A stretch of 64,000 bases of DNA from NCBI GenBank assembly GCA_009772985.1, contig WOUS01000010.1, positions 62,001 to 126,000 of the forward strand, given 5' to 3'. The notes below the pieces were generated by a model that saw only the letters and a program-made list of their open reading frames with translations, did no database searches and was not told where the DNA came from. Position numbers and translations under genes: made by a program. Below are positions 41,939 through 49,866 of the stretch, one piece after another (within the stretch, counting starts at the first letter, position 1; the number at the start of each line of letters is the position of its first letter). The DNA comes from Anaerolineaceae bacterium (lineage in GTDB: Bacteria; Chloroflexota; Anaerolineae; Anaerolineales; Villigracilaceae).

Positions 41939-42943
41939 ATGATTCCCCGCCTCCACTTCGCCCACCTCCCCACCCCCATCGAACCGATGCCGCGCCTGAG
42001 TGCCCTGCTCGGCGGGCCGCGCCTGCTGGTCAAGCGCGACGACCAGACGGGGCTGGCCTTCGGCGGCAACAAGACCCGCAAACTGGAGTTTCTCGTCGCC
42101 GAGGCGCAGGGACAGGGCGCGCGGACGCTCATCACGGCGGGCGCAATCCAGTCCAACCATTGCCGCCAGACCGCGGCCGCGGCAGCCCGTTTCGGCTTTG
42201 ACTGCACACTCGTCCTTTCCGGCGAGCCGCCCGCACAGGCCTCCGCCAACCTCCTGCTGGACGGGTTGTTCGGCGCACAAATCGTCTGGGCGGGAGCGCG
42301 CGAGCGGCGCGACCGCGTGCTGGCTGAGACAGTCGAGCGCGCGCAGGCCGAAGGCAGGGAACCGTACCTCGTCCCGTACGGCGGGTCCAGCCCGACCGGG
42401 GCGCTGGGGTACGCGTTCGCCGTCGAGGAGTTGATGAAACAGACGAAACCTTGCGAAGGTTCGGAACCTTCGCAAGGCTGCCCGGACTGGTTCGTGTTTG
42501 CTTCATCTTCCGGCGGCACGCAGGCCGGACTGGTTCTCGGAGCACGCGTCTTCGGCTATCGCGGCAAAATCCTCGGCATCAGCATTGACGAGCCGCAGCG
42601 CGCCCTGCAAGAGCACGTGGCGGCGCTCGCGTCCGGGACCAGCGAACGGCTCGGCCCGCGCATCGAGTTCACGCCGGACGAGGTGCTGGTGGATGCCGGT
42701 TACTGCGCGGCCGGCTACGGGGTCCTGACCGCCGCGGAGCGCGAAGCCATCCAACTCTTCGCAAAATACGAAGGCCTCCTGCTCGACCCGGTCTACACCG
42801 GGCGCGCCGCCGCCGGGATGCTCGACCTCATCCGCAAGGGGTTCTTCGGGAAAGACGAAACCGTCCTGTTCTGGCACACCGGCGGCCAGCCGGCGCTGTT
42901 CGCTGAGCAGTATCAGTCGGCATTGCTTGCGGCGGATTTGTAA
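41939..42943 (+). CDS. PLP-dependent D-cysteine desulfhydrase/ACC deaminase family enzyme
   Basis: The 334-residue fold-type II PLP enzyme has LLVKRDDQTGLAFGGNKTRK (PLP lysine in GGNKTRK), AGAIQSNHCRQTAAAA, SSGGTQAGLVLG (phosphate loop) and FWHTGGQPALFA. Family members act on D-cysteine or aminocyclopropane carboxylate; I cannot choose between them. GGAG six bases upstream favours ATG 41939 over ATG 41927. Residues KPCEGSEPSQG come from palindrome copy 2 (42448-42477). Confidence 0.9.
   Translation: MIPRLHFAHLPTPIEPMPRLSALLGGPRLLVKRDDQTGLAFGGNKTRKLEFLVAEAQGQGARTLITAGAIQSNHCRQTAAAAARFGFDCTLVLSGEPPAQASANLLLDGLFGAQIVWAGARERRDRVLAETVERAQAEGREPYLVPYGGSSPTGALGYAFAVEELMKQTKPCEGSEPSQGCPDWFVFASSSGGTQAGLVLGARVFGYRGKILGISIDEPQRALQEHVAALASGTSERLGPRIEFTPDEVLVDAGYCAAGYGVLTAAEREAIQLFAKYEGLLLDPVYTGRAAAGMLDLIRKGFFGKDETVLFWHTGGQPALFAEQYQSALLAADL
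42448..42477 (+). repeat. ACCTTGCGAAGG palindrome, copy 2, in frame inside a gene
   Basis: Arms 42448-42459 and 42467-42477 are identical to the terminator at 10381, with a 7-base loop TTCGGAA. It is translated as part of KPCEGSEPSQG between a helix and the SSGGT strand. Confidence 0.9.
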
Positions 42944-43026
42944 TCCGCCGCCGCAGGATTACACGTGTACCCGGCAGGGTAAATCCGCGGGAGCATCTTC
43001 TCTGCGCTTGCCCGCCTCCATCGGGG

Positions 43027-43032
43027 TATAAT
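43027..43032 (+). promoter_or_regulatory. -10 box for a leaderless membrane-protein/selA transcript
   Basis: TATAAT (43027-43032), expected start near 43039, one base before the ATG at 43040. No ribosome-binding site is present; no good -35 box. Confidence 0.55.
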
Positions 43033-43039
43033 TCACCCA

Positions 43040-43480
43040 ATGGAACACCCCCGCCCACTCTCCCCCTTCCGTTCCTTCCTCCCCTCCGCCCTCATCCTGT
43101 TCCTCGTTGGCTGGGGCGGGCTGGCCCTGCTCTTCACTTTCAGCCTGCCCGACGTCTGGCCGCGCTGGACCTTCTTCGTTCTCTGGGACCTCGCCCTGAC
43201 CGGCACGGCCCTGCCCGCGGCCTGGTTCCTCAACCTGCGCTTCCCCGGCACGCCCTCCGCCGGCGACGCGGTCGTTGTCCGGCAGGCCATCTGGGCCGGC
43301 GTTTACGGCGCAACGCTGGCCTGGCTGCAACTCGGCGGCGTCGCCTCGCTGTGGATCATCGTCGGGCTGGCCGCGGGACTGGCCGCCATCGAGACGCTCA
43401 TCCGCATGAGGGAACGCTCGCTCTGGCAGCCGCCCGCAACGGAAGAGGACGAACCGGAGACCGATGACCAGCCTGCGTAA
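43040..43480 (+). CDS. Small integral membrane protein upstream of selA
   Basis: The 146-residue protein has four hydrophobic segments (about 11-35, 42-63, 82-100 and 103-120) and an acidic C-terminal tail (PPATEEDEPETDDQPA). I do not recognise the family. Its end overlaps selA by 17 bases, so the two are translated from one message. A role linked to selenium is possible only by position. Confidence 0.75.
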   Translation: MEHPRPLSPFRSFLPSALILFLVGWGGLALLFTFSLPDVWPRWTFFVLWDLALTGTALPAAWFLNLRFPGTPSAGDAVVVRQAIWAGVYGATLAWLQLGGVASLWIIVGLAAGLAAIETLIRMRERSLWQPPATEEDEPETDDQPA

Positions 43481-44837
43481 CCTCCCCTCGGTGGAACAAC
43501 TGCTCCAGACCCAACAGGCGGCGGAACTGGTCGCCGCTTACGGCCGCCCGCTGACCTTGAGCGCCATCCGCGGCGCGCTGGACCTGGTGCGGGCGCGCGT
43601 TTCGAAGCGCCGCGACGCCACCCTGCCCGACCGCGAAGGTCTGCTCGCCCTGGCCGCCGAATCCCTGTCCGCGTGGACGCGCCCGACGCTGCTGCCGGTC
43701 ATCAACGCCACCGGCGTGATCCTGCACACCAACCTGGGCCGCGCGCCTCTCTCCGCCGCCTCCATCGCCGCCATGGACGCAGTCTCGCGCGGCTACTCCA
43801 CGCTCGAGTTCGACCTGGCCACCGGCAAGCGCGGCTCGCGCCTCGTCCACGCCGAATCCCTGCTGCGGCGGCTGACCGGCGCGGAAGCGGCGGTGGTCGT
43901 CAACAACAACGCCGCGGCGGTGCTGCTCACGCTGAGCGCGCTGGCCGCCCGCAAGCGCGTCGTCATCGCCCGCTCGCAACTGGTGGAGATCGGCGGCGGC
44001 TTCCGCGTCCCCGACGTGATGAAGCAGTCCGGCGCAAAACTGGTCGAAGTTGGGACGACGAACAAGACCCGGCTCACAGATTACGAGGACGCGCTGGAGG
44101 AAGGGGCCGCGCTCGTCCTGCGCGCGCACCAGTCCAACTTCAAGATTGTCGGCTTCACCGAGGAGCCGGAGTGGAAGGAAATCGTCGCCGCCGCGCACCG
44201 GGCCGGGGTCCCGTGCGTGGACGACCTCGGTTCCGGCGCGCTGCTCGACACGGCGCGCTTCGGTCTCGCCCACGAGCCAACCGTCCAGGAATCCCTGGCC
44301 GCCGGCGCGGACGTGGTCTGCTTTTCCGGCGACAAACTGCTCGGCGGGCCGCAGGCGGGCATCATCGTCGGCAAAGCGGACCTGCTGGCGAAGATCAAGA
44401 AGCACCCGCTGGCGCGCGCCATCCGCGCCGACAAACTGTGTCTCGCCGCGCTGACGGCCACGCTCCTGCACTATCTCAAGGACGAGGCCGAGCGCGAGAT
44501 CCCGGCCTGGCGGATGATCGCCGCCGCGCCGGGGCAGGTCAAGAAGCGCGCCAAAGCCTGGGCCGCCGAACTGGGCCAGGGCGAGGTGGCCGCCAGCCGG
44601 TCCACGGTGGGAGGCGGCAGCCTGCCCGGCGAGAGCCTGCCGACGTTCGTACTAAGCCTGGCGGTGAAAAGTCCCGCCAAATTCCTGGACGGCCTGCGCC
44701 TCCAGTCGCCGCCCGTCATCGCCCGCACAGAGAACGACCGCATCCTGCTCGACCCGCGCACGGTCCTGCCGGAACAGGACGGCGCGCTGCTGGTGAACCT
44801 GATGAATGCCCTGCGCAAGAAATCCGCAGCCGTGTGA
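43464..44837 (+). CDS. selA: L-seryl-tRNA(Sec) selenium transferase
   Basis: The 457-residue PLP enzyme converts Ser-tRNA(Sec) to Sec-tRNA(Sec) with selenophosphate. Landmarks are NLPSVEQLLQTQ, INATGVILHTNLGRAPLS, VVVNNNAAAVLLTLSALA, the PLP lysine in CFSGDKLLGGPQAGII and VGGGSLPGESLPT. No selB, selD or tRNA-Sec lies in the window, and no selenoprotein gene is apparent here. The organism presumably encodes them elsewhere. Confidence 0.96.
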   Translation: MTSLRNLPSVEQLLQTQQAAELVAAYGRPLTLSAIRGALDLVRARVSKRRDATLPDREGLLALAAESLSAWTRPTLLPVINATGVILHTNLGRAPLSAASIAAMDAVSRGYSTLEFDLATGKRGSRLVHAESLLRRLTGAEAAVVVNNNAAAVLLTLSALAARKRVVIARSQLVEIGGGFRVPDVMKQSGAKLVEVGTTNKTRLTDYEDALEEGAALVLRAHQSNFKIVGFTEEPEWKEIVAAAHRAGVPCVDDLGSGALLDTARFGLAHEPTVQESLAAGADVVCFSGDKLLGGPQAGIIVGKADLLAKIKKHPLARAIRADKLCLAALTATLLHYLKDEAEREIPAWRMIAAAPGQVKKRAKAWAAELGQGEVAASRSTVGGGSLPGESLPTFVLSLAVKSPAKFLDGLRLQSPPVIARTENDRILLDPRTVLPEQDGALLVNLMNALRKKSAAV

Positions 44838-44876
44838 CGGGGTTATTGCTATAAATCCCCTTTCGCACACCTGACC

Positions 44877-45689
44877 ATGATGAAACGTACCGACATCCTC
44901 CGCGTACTCAAACAGACCAGCCGGACTTTCTATATCCCCATCTCCCGGCTCCCGGCGCAGTTGCAGGACACCGTTGGCTCGGCCTACCTGTGCATGCGCG
45001 CGATTGATGAGATCGAAGACCACCCGTCGCTGGACAACAAAACCAAAGCCTTCCTGCTCCACCGGCTGAGTTGGGCTTTGCAAGCCGGCATTGCCGGACC
45101 CGGAACAGGCATCGCCCAGGTGGACGTGCTTTTTGCCTCCTACCGGCGGCTGCTCCCCGAAGTGACCCTGCGCATCGGCGACTGGCTCGCCCGCATCCCC
45201 ACCGGCATCGCGCCGCGCGTCTGGGACGCGACCATCGCCATGGCCGACCGCATGGCGTACTGGACGGAGCACAACTGGGAAATCCTGAGCGAGGACGACC
45301 TGAACAGTTACACCTTCAGCGTGGCCGGCTCGGTGGGACTGCTCATCTGCGACATCTGGACCTGGTTCGACGGCACGCAGATCGACCGGGAGGCTGCCAT
45401 CCGCTTCGGGCGCGGACTCCAGTCCGTGAACATCCTGCGCAACCGCGCCGAAGACGCCGAGCGCAAGGTCAGTTTCTACCCGTCCGGCTGGACAGACCGG
45501 GAGATGTTCGCCTACGCCCACAAGCAGCTCGAACTGGCGAAGGCCAGCATCACGACGGTCCACGCCCAGACCTTCCGCAGCATGGTGGACATCCCGCTGG
45601 CGCTGGCGGAAGCGACGCTCGATGCGCTCGAAAACGGCCAGCCCAAGTTGACCCGCAGCCAGGTCTTGCAGATTGTGGGACATGTTTAG
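44877..45689 (+). CDS. Squalene/phytoene synthase family protein
   Basis: The 270-residue protein has the head-to-head prenyl synthase fold: QTSRTFYIPISRLP near the start, first Asp-rich motif AIDEIEDHPSLD, FSVAGSVGLLICDIW, and second motif VNILRNRAEDAERKVSFYP. The usual NxxRDxxED has Asn for Asp (RNRAED), so activity or product may differ from classic enzymes. Two ATGs (44877 and 44880) are adjacent. No carotenoid or hopanoid genes surround it. Confidence 0.88.
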   Translation: MMKRTDILRVLKQTSRTFYIPISRLPAQLQDTVGSAYLCMRAIDEIEDHPSLDNKTKAFLLHRLSWALQAGIAGPGTGIAQVDVLFASYRRLLPEVTLRIGDWLARIPTGIAPRVWDATIAMADRMAYWTEHNWEILSEDDLNSYTFSVAGSVGLLICDIWTWFDGTQIDREAAIRFGRGLQSVNILRNRAEDAERKVSFYPSGWTDREMFAYAHKQLELAKASITTVHAQTFRSMVDIPLALAEATLDALENGQPKLTRSQVLQIVGHV

Positions 45690-45696
45690 AGATTCA

Positions 45697-45752
45697 ACGC
45701 GAATTTTGTGTCATTCGCGGCATGTGTCCCCGTACTTTGGGGATTCGCGTTA
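45697..45752. repeat. AACGCGAAT/ATTCGCGTT inverted-repeat element
   Basis: AACGCGAAT near 45697 and ATTCGCGTT near 45744-45752 bracket TGTGTCATTCGCGGCATGTG-type sequence. It fills the gap before the peptidase gene and ends before AAGGAG. Confidence 0.5.
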
Positions 45753-45770
45753 AAAAACTCAAGGAGCAAC

Positions 45771-47024
45771 ATGAAATCCGACCTCGACGTCCTCATGCAA
45801 TCCAGGAACCTCGACGCCATCCTCGTCCTCGGCAACGCCGAGCACAACCCGCCCATGTACTACCTGACCGGCGGCGGGCACGTCTCCAGCGCGACGCTCA
45901 TCAAGAAGCGCGGCGGGGAAGCCGTTCTCTTCCACCAGGACATGGAACGCGGCGAGGCAGAAAAAACCGGGCTGCAGATCCGCTCGTACAGCGAGTATCC
46001 ATACAAGGAACTGCTCAACGAAGCGGGGAACGATCCCGCGCTGGCGGCGGCCATCCGTCTCAAGCGCATGTTCGCGGACCTGGGACTCGTCCGCGGGCGC
46101 GTCGGGCTGTACGGCCACACGGACATCTCCTCCACGTTCGCCATGCTGACCCACTTGCGGCGCATCCTGCCCGAGGTCGAGATCGTCGGCGAAGCGCGCG
46201 ACGGGTCGCTGTTCATGTACGCCATGGAGACGAAAGACGAGGCCGAGGTGGCCCGCCTCCGCCGCATCGGACGCGTCACCACCGAGGTGGTCGGCCTAAC
46301 CGCCGATTACCTGACATCGCGCGAAGTCCGCAGCGACGAAGTCCTGCTCAAGGAAGACGGTTCGCCGCTGACGGTCGGCGACGTGAAAGAGAAGATCAAC
46401 CTGTGGCTGGCCGAGCGCGGCGCGTCGCCGACCGAGGGCTACATCTTCTCCATCGGCCGCGACGCCGGCCTGCCTCACTCGCAGGGCAATCTCTCCGACC
46501 TGCTGCGGCTGGGACAGACCATCGTGTTCGATATTTATCCGCAGGAGAACGGCGGCGGCTATTTCTACGATTTCACCCGGACGTGGAGCCTGGGTTACGC
46601 CACGCCGGAAGCGCAAAAATTGTACAACCAGGTAAAAGTCGTCTTCGACAAGGTGATGGAGAACTTCGACCTGAACGCCCCGTTCAAGGACCTGAACCGC
46701 ATGGTCTGCGAGGAATTCGAGAAAATGGGACACCAGTCGCCGCTCAACACCGCAGCGCCGGTCGAGGGCTACGTTCACTCACTCGGGCATGGGCTGGGGC
46801 TGAACGTCCACGAGCGGCCCTGGTCCGGGCTGACGGCCAACGACGATAACATACTGAGGCCGGGCGTGATCGTCACTTCCGAGCCGGGGCTGTACTATCC
46901 AGAAAAAGGCATGGGCGTGCGCATCGAGGATTCCCTCTGGGTACGCCCGGATGGGAAGGCGGAGATCCTGGCCGAGTATCCGTATGATTTTGTGCTGAAA
47001 ATGAAGAAGTGGAAAAACGGGTAG
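45771..47024 (+). CDS. M24 family metallopeptidase (Xaa-Pro aminopeptidase-like)
   Basis: The 417-residue protein has a creatinase-type N-terminal domain (about 1-165, NPPMYYLTGGG) and a pita-bread catalytic domain with metal ligands in TIVFDIYPQENGGGYFYDFT, VHSLGHGLGLNVHE, TSEPGLYYPEKG and GVRIEDSLWV. It removes N-terminal residues next to proline or a related bond. AAGGAG precedes the ATG at 45771; the longer frame from 45708 is repeat sequence. Confidence 0.93.
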   Translation: MKSDLDVLMQSRNLDAILVLGNAEHNPPMYYLTGGGHVSSATLIKKRGGEAVLFHQDMERGEAEKTGLQIRSYSEYPYKELLNEAGNDPALAAAIRLKRMFADLGLVRGRVGLYGHTDISSTFAMLTHLRRILPEVEIVGEARDGSLFMYAMETKDEAEVARLRRIGRVTTEVVGLTADYLTSREVRSDEVLLKEDGSPLTVGDVKEKINLWLAERGASPTEGYIFSIGRDAGLPHSQGNLSDLLRLGQTIVFDIYPQENGGGYFYDFTRTWSLGYATPEAQKLYNQVKVVFDKVMENFDLNAPFKDLNRMVCEEFEKMGHQSPLNTAAPVEGYVHSLGHGLGLNVHERPWSGLTANDDNILRPGVIVTSEPGLYYPEKGMGVRIEDSLWVRPDGKAEILAEYPYDFVLKMKKWKNG

Positions 47025-47033
47025 GAGGTTGAA

Positions 47034-47780
47034 ATGTCTATAGACACTATCTTAGGTATAAGTGGCACCATTCTCGGGATAATTGGTTTAATAACCGGTT
47101 ATATATTTTATCGAAAAGGATTGAGGGTAAAAATCCCTACAGTTTCTATTTTTGGCAACACTTTAGTTCAAGAATCGATTTCAAAATTTAATGGGATAGA
47201 AATCTTTTATAAAGGTAACAAAGTTGATGATCTCACAGTGACTAAAGTTCTACTATGGAATCAAGGAAGAGAAACTATAAGCAGAAACGATCTAGTAGAA
47301 GCGAATCCTTTGCGGATAGAGATTGAGGGTGAAAGCAAAATTTTTGATGTTAGCATTATAAAAACCATGAATCCTGCAAATCAATTTTCTGCCATTTTAA
47401 AGCCTGATGGAAAATCTGCCGAGATTGTTTTTGATTATGTCGATAAAGACCAAGGAGCTGTAATTCAAGTGATTCACACAAGTAAGGATTCAAAATCAAT
47501 AAAAGTCAAAGGAGACTTTAAGGGGGCTGTTTTAGAATCTTATCTTCCTCAGAATGAATTAAAGCGCGGAATTTCGAAACTGGTTTTTCCGCTCTTAAGT
47601 TTCGTGGTTCTCATCGGGAGTCTCAAGCTTTATACCACAACCAAATCAACTCTTATTCTCTTTATAGCTATAGGTATTTCACTTGTCCTCCAAATAACAA
47701 GTCCGCTTGTGGAACGCTACTTAAGAACCCGCAAAATTCCTACTGGGTTTAAGAGCGTAATTGGAAATAGTTTTGATTAG
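47034..47780 (+). CDS. AT-rich hypothetical membrane protein, probably horizontally acquired
   Basis: The 248-residue protein has one N-terminal membrane segment (about 5-27, ILGISGTILGIIGLITGYIF), a central soluble beta-rich domain (about 30-180, VTKVLLWNQGRETISRNDL) and two close C-terminal spans (about 183-225). Codon use and base composition are strikingly AT-rich against the GC-rich neighbours. AGGAGG precedes the ATG. I have seen proteins of this layout scattered through many phyla but know no function. Confidence 0.75.
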   Translation: MSIDTILGISGTILGIIGLITGYIFYRKGLRVKIPTVSIFGNTLVQESISKFNGIEIFYKGNKVDDLTVTKVLLWNQGRETISRNDLVEANPLRIEIEGESKIFDVSIIKTMNPANQFSAILKPDGKSAEIVFDYVDKDQGAVIQVIHTSKDSKSIKVKGDFKGAVLESYLPQNELKRGISKLVFPLLSFVVLIGSLKLYTTTKSTLILFIAIGISLVLQITSPLVERYLRTRKIPTGFKSVIGNSFD

Positions 47781-47847
47781 CTGGGCTGTGGAAACTCGCT
47801 TTTAGTTTAGCTAAAGGGGAAATCTAGCTTTCTTTCATGCCCGGATG

Positions 47848-47875
47848 TTGACGTCCGGGCGGATAACGCTATAAT
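47848..47875 (+). promoter_or_regulatory. tsaD: Strong promoter of tsaD, leaderless
   Basis: TTGACG (47848-47853), 16 bp, TATAAT (47870-47875). The predicted start at about 47882 is one base before the ATG at 47883. Confidence 0.75.
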
Positions 47876-47882
47876 CATCCTG

Positions 47883-48911
47883 ATGACTGACCTAAAACCT
47901 GCCCGAATTTTAGCCATCGAAACCTCCTGCGATGAGACCGCCGCGGCCGTGCTCGAAAACGGACGCGCGCTCATCGCCTCCACCGTCGCCTCGCAAATGG
48001 ACATGCACGCCCGCTACGGCGGCGTCTTCCCGGAAGTGGCCGCGCGCCAGCACGTGCTGTCCATCGTGCCGGTCATCGAAGAGACGCTTGCCAAAGCCCA
48101 CATGACCATCGGCGACATGGACGCCGTCGCCGCCACGCGCGGACCCGGCCTGGCCGGCGCGCTGGTGGTCGGGTTGAACGCGGCCAAGGGCCTGGCGATG
48201 GGCGCAGGCAAGCCGCTCATCGGCGTGAATCACCTCGAGGGACACATCTACTCCGCCTGGCTGCACGCCGCGGACGAGGTTCCGCCGCCCGAGCCGGAGT
48301 TCCCGGTGCTGGCGCTGCTCGTCTCGGGCGGGCACAGCGAACTCAACCTGATGGAATCGCACCTGACCTACAAACGCCTCGGCGCGACCCTCGACGACGC
48401 GGCCGGCGAAGCGTTCGACAAGGTGGCGCGGCTGCTCGGGCTTCCCTACCCCGGCGGGCCGTCGGTCCAGAAGGCGGCGGAGGAAGGCGACCCGGCCGCG
48501 TTCAAGTTCCCGCGCGCCTGGCTGGAGGGGACTTACAACTTCTCGTTCAGCGGCCTGAAAACTGCCGTGCTGAAAGAAGTCAAACGGCTGGAAAGCGAAG
48601 GCAAGCCAATCCCGGTCGCGGACATGGCCGCCAGTTTCCAGAAAGCAGTCATCGAGGTGCTGTTCGAGAAGACGATGCAGGCGGCGCGCGAGCACGGCGT
48701 GAAAGACATCATCGTGGGCGGCGGCGTCTCGGCCAACACGCCCCTGCGGAATGCGTTCCTGTCGCAGAAGGAATTCAAAGTCCACATCCCGCCCCTGCGG
48801 TACTGCACCGACAACGCCGCCATGGTCGCCGCGGCCGGATATTTCCGCTACGCGCTCGGCCACACCGACGGGATGGAGATTGACATCCTGCCCACCTGGC
48901 CGCTTTCGTAA
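47883..48911 (+). CDS. tsaD: tRNA N6-threonylcarbamoyladenosine synthase TsaD
   Basis: The 342-residue ASKHA-fold protein has ILAIETSCDETAAAVL, the metal-binding HLEGHIYSAW, LVSGGHSELNLM, GATLDDAAGEAFDKVARLLG and GGGVSANTPLRNAF. It transfers the threonylcarbamoyl group made by TsaC onto A37 of ANN-reading tRNAs. The tsaC-type gene lies nearby in convergent orientation (49232-49858), so both steps of the pathway are within 2 kb. Confidence 0.96.
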   Translation: MTDLKPARILAIETSCDETAAAVLENGRALIASTVASQMDMHARYGGVFPEVAARQHVLSIVPVIEETLAKAHMTIGDMDAVAATRGPGLAGALVVGLNAAKGLAMGAGKPLIGVNHLEGHIYSAWLHAADEVPPPEPEFPVLALLVSGGHSELNLMESHLTYKRLGATLDDAAGEAFDKVARLLGLPYPGGPSVQKAAEEGDPAAFKFPRAWLEGTYNFSFSGLKTAVLKEVKRLESEGKPIPVADMAASFQKAVIEVLFEKTMQAAREHGVKDIIVGGGVSANTPLRNAFLSQKEFKVHIPPLRYCTDNAAMVAAAGYFRYALGHTDGMEIDILPTWPLS

Positions 48912-48918
48912 AACAGCA

Positions 48919-48951
48919 AACCTTGCGAAGGGCTCAAACCTTCGCAAGGTT
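48919..48951 (+). terminator. ACCTTGCGAAGG palindrome, copy 3, after tsaD
   Basis: AACCTTGCGAAGG (48919-48931) pairs perfectly with CCTTCGCAAGGTT (48939-48951) around a 7-base loop. It is followed by TCTTAG, a weak T tract. Same family as 10381 and 42448. Confidence 0.6.
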
Positions 48952-48963
48952 CTTAGTAAAGAC

Positions 48964-49078
48964 CAAACCCCGCGAGGGCCAACGAGGCTCCCGCGGGGTT
49001 TGTAGAGGAGAATGCAACCTTTATTATATCCAGCCAGTTTAGAGCGAGGTGAATGGAACTTAAGACGAAGATTAGAAA
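48964..49078. repeat. Duplicated hairpin-plus-conserved-tail element, copy 1
   Basis: An 11-bp perfect stem CAAACCCCGCG/CGCGGGGTTTG (48964-49002) is followed by a 75-base tail with GAGGAGAAT, CTTTATTATAT, CAGCCAG, TTAGAG, GGAACT and AAGATTAGAA. All of these recur at the same spacing in the next copy. Confidence 0.7.
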
Positions 49079-49118
49079 AACATGACGAATTTGTGAACCT
49101 GCGCGCCCCGTTTTAAAC

Positions 49119-49238
49119 CACAAACCCCTGCTGGACCAGCCCTGGTCCTGGAGGGGTTTGTGAGGAGGAGAATACTCCCTTTATTATATGCAGCCAGGTT
49201 AGAGGCACATGAGGGGGAACTGAAAATAAGATTAGAAT
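49119..49238. repeat. Duplicated hairpin-plus-conserved-tail element, copy 2
   Basis: The stem CACAAACCCC/GGGGTTTGTG (49119-49162) has an inner GGACCAG/CTGGTCC and is followed by the same tail as copy 1. The stem sequence differs but pairing is kept. The tail end overlaps the stop codon of tsaC on the other strand. The gap 48912-49231 holds nothing else. Confidence 0.7.
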
Positions 49239-49858
49239 TCCAGCCCCAGGACGCGCTGAATTTCAGCCTGCGTCACCGGCCCCTCGCGCAGGATCTTCGG
49301 CTCCGCCCCAACGCAATCCACCACCGTGGATGGGACGCCGCCGGGAGTTTTTCCGCCGTCGAGGATGAGGGCGATCCGTCCGCCCAACTGCGCCAGGACT
49401 TCGGACGCGCTGGACGGGCTGGGCTGCCCGGACCGGTTGGCCGACGTCACCGCCATCGGACCGGCAGCCTGCAGCAGCCTCCGTGCCGCGGCGTGACCCG
49501 GCACGCGCACCCCCACCGTCGCGGCCGCCGAGACCGCCTCGGGCAGGGACGGGCGCTTCGGCACAACCAGCGTCAGCGGACCGGGCCAGAAGCGGGCGGC
49601 GAGCGCCAACGCCATCGGCGGGACTTCCGCCGCCACCTTCGTCAGGTCGTCCGCGCTGCCGAGCAGCACCGGGATGGCCTTCTCGTTCGGGCGGTCCTTG
49701 ACGGCGTAAATACTTTCCACCGCCGCGGCGTCGAATGCCAGCGCGCCGACGCCGTAAACCGTGTCGGTCGGGAAGGCCACCAGTCCGCCGTTGCGGAGAA
49801 TTTCCAGCGCAAGCAGCAGGCTGTCCGCAGAAGAAACCGAAACGATTTTTGTGTTCAT
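49232..49858 (-). CDS. tsaC: L-threonylcarbamoyladenylate synthase (Sua5/YrdC/YwlC family)
   Basis: The 208-residue YrdC-fold enzyme makes threonylcarbamoyl-AMP from threonine, bicarbonate and ATP. It shows GGLVAFPTDTVYGVGALA, the KDRPNEKAIPVLL nucleotide site, FWPGPLTLVVPK and VTSANRSGQPS. AGGA precedes the ATG at 49858. It sits just behind prmC and prfA, a common bacterial arrangement. It has no C-terminal Sua5 domain. Confidence 0.95.
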   Translation of the reverse strand: MNTKIVSVSSADSLLLALEILRNGGLVAFPTDTVYGVGALAFDAAAVESIYAVKDRPNEKAIPVLLGSADDLTKVAAEVPPMALALAARFWPGPLTLVVPKRPSLPEAVSAAATVGVRVPGHAAARRLLQAAGPMAVTSANRSGQPSPSSASEVLAQLGGRIALILDGGKTPGGVPSTVVDCVGAEPKILREGPVTQAEIQRVLGLEF

Positions 49859-49866
49859 TATTCCTG

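Noticed and set aside
42443-42480. Intragenic rho-independent terminator in the PLP enzyme gene
   Set aside because: The palindrome is not followed by a T-run, and the frame continues with conserved motifs.
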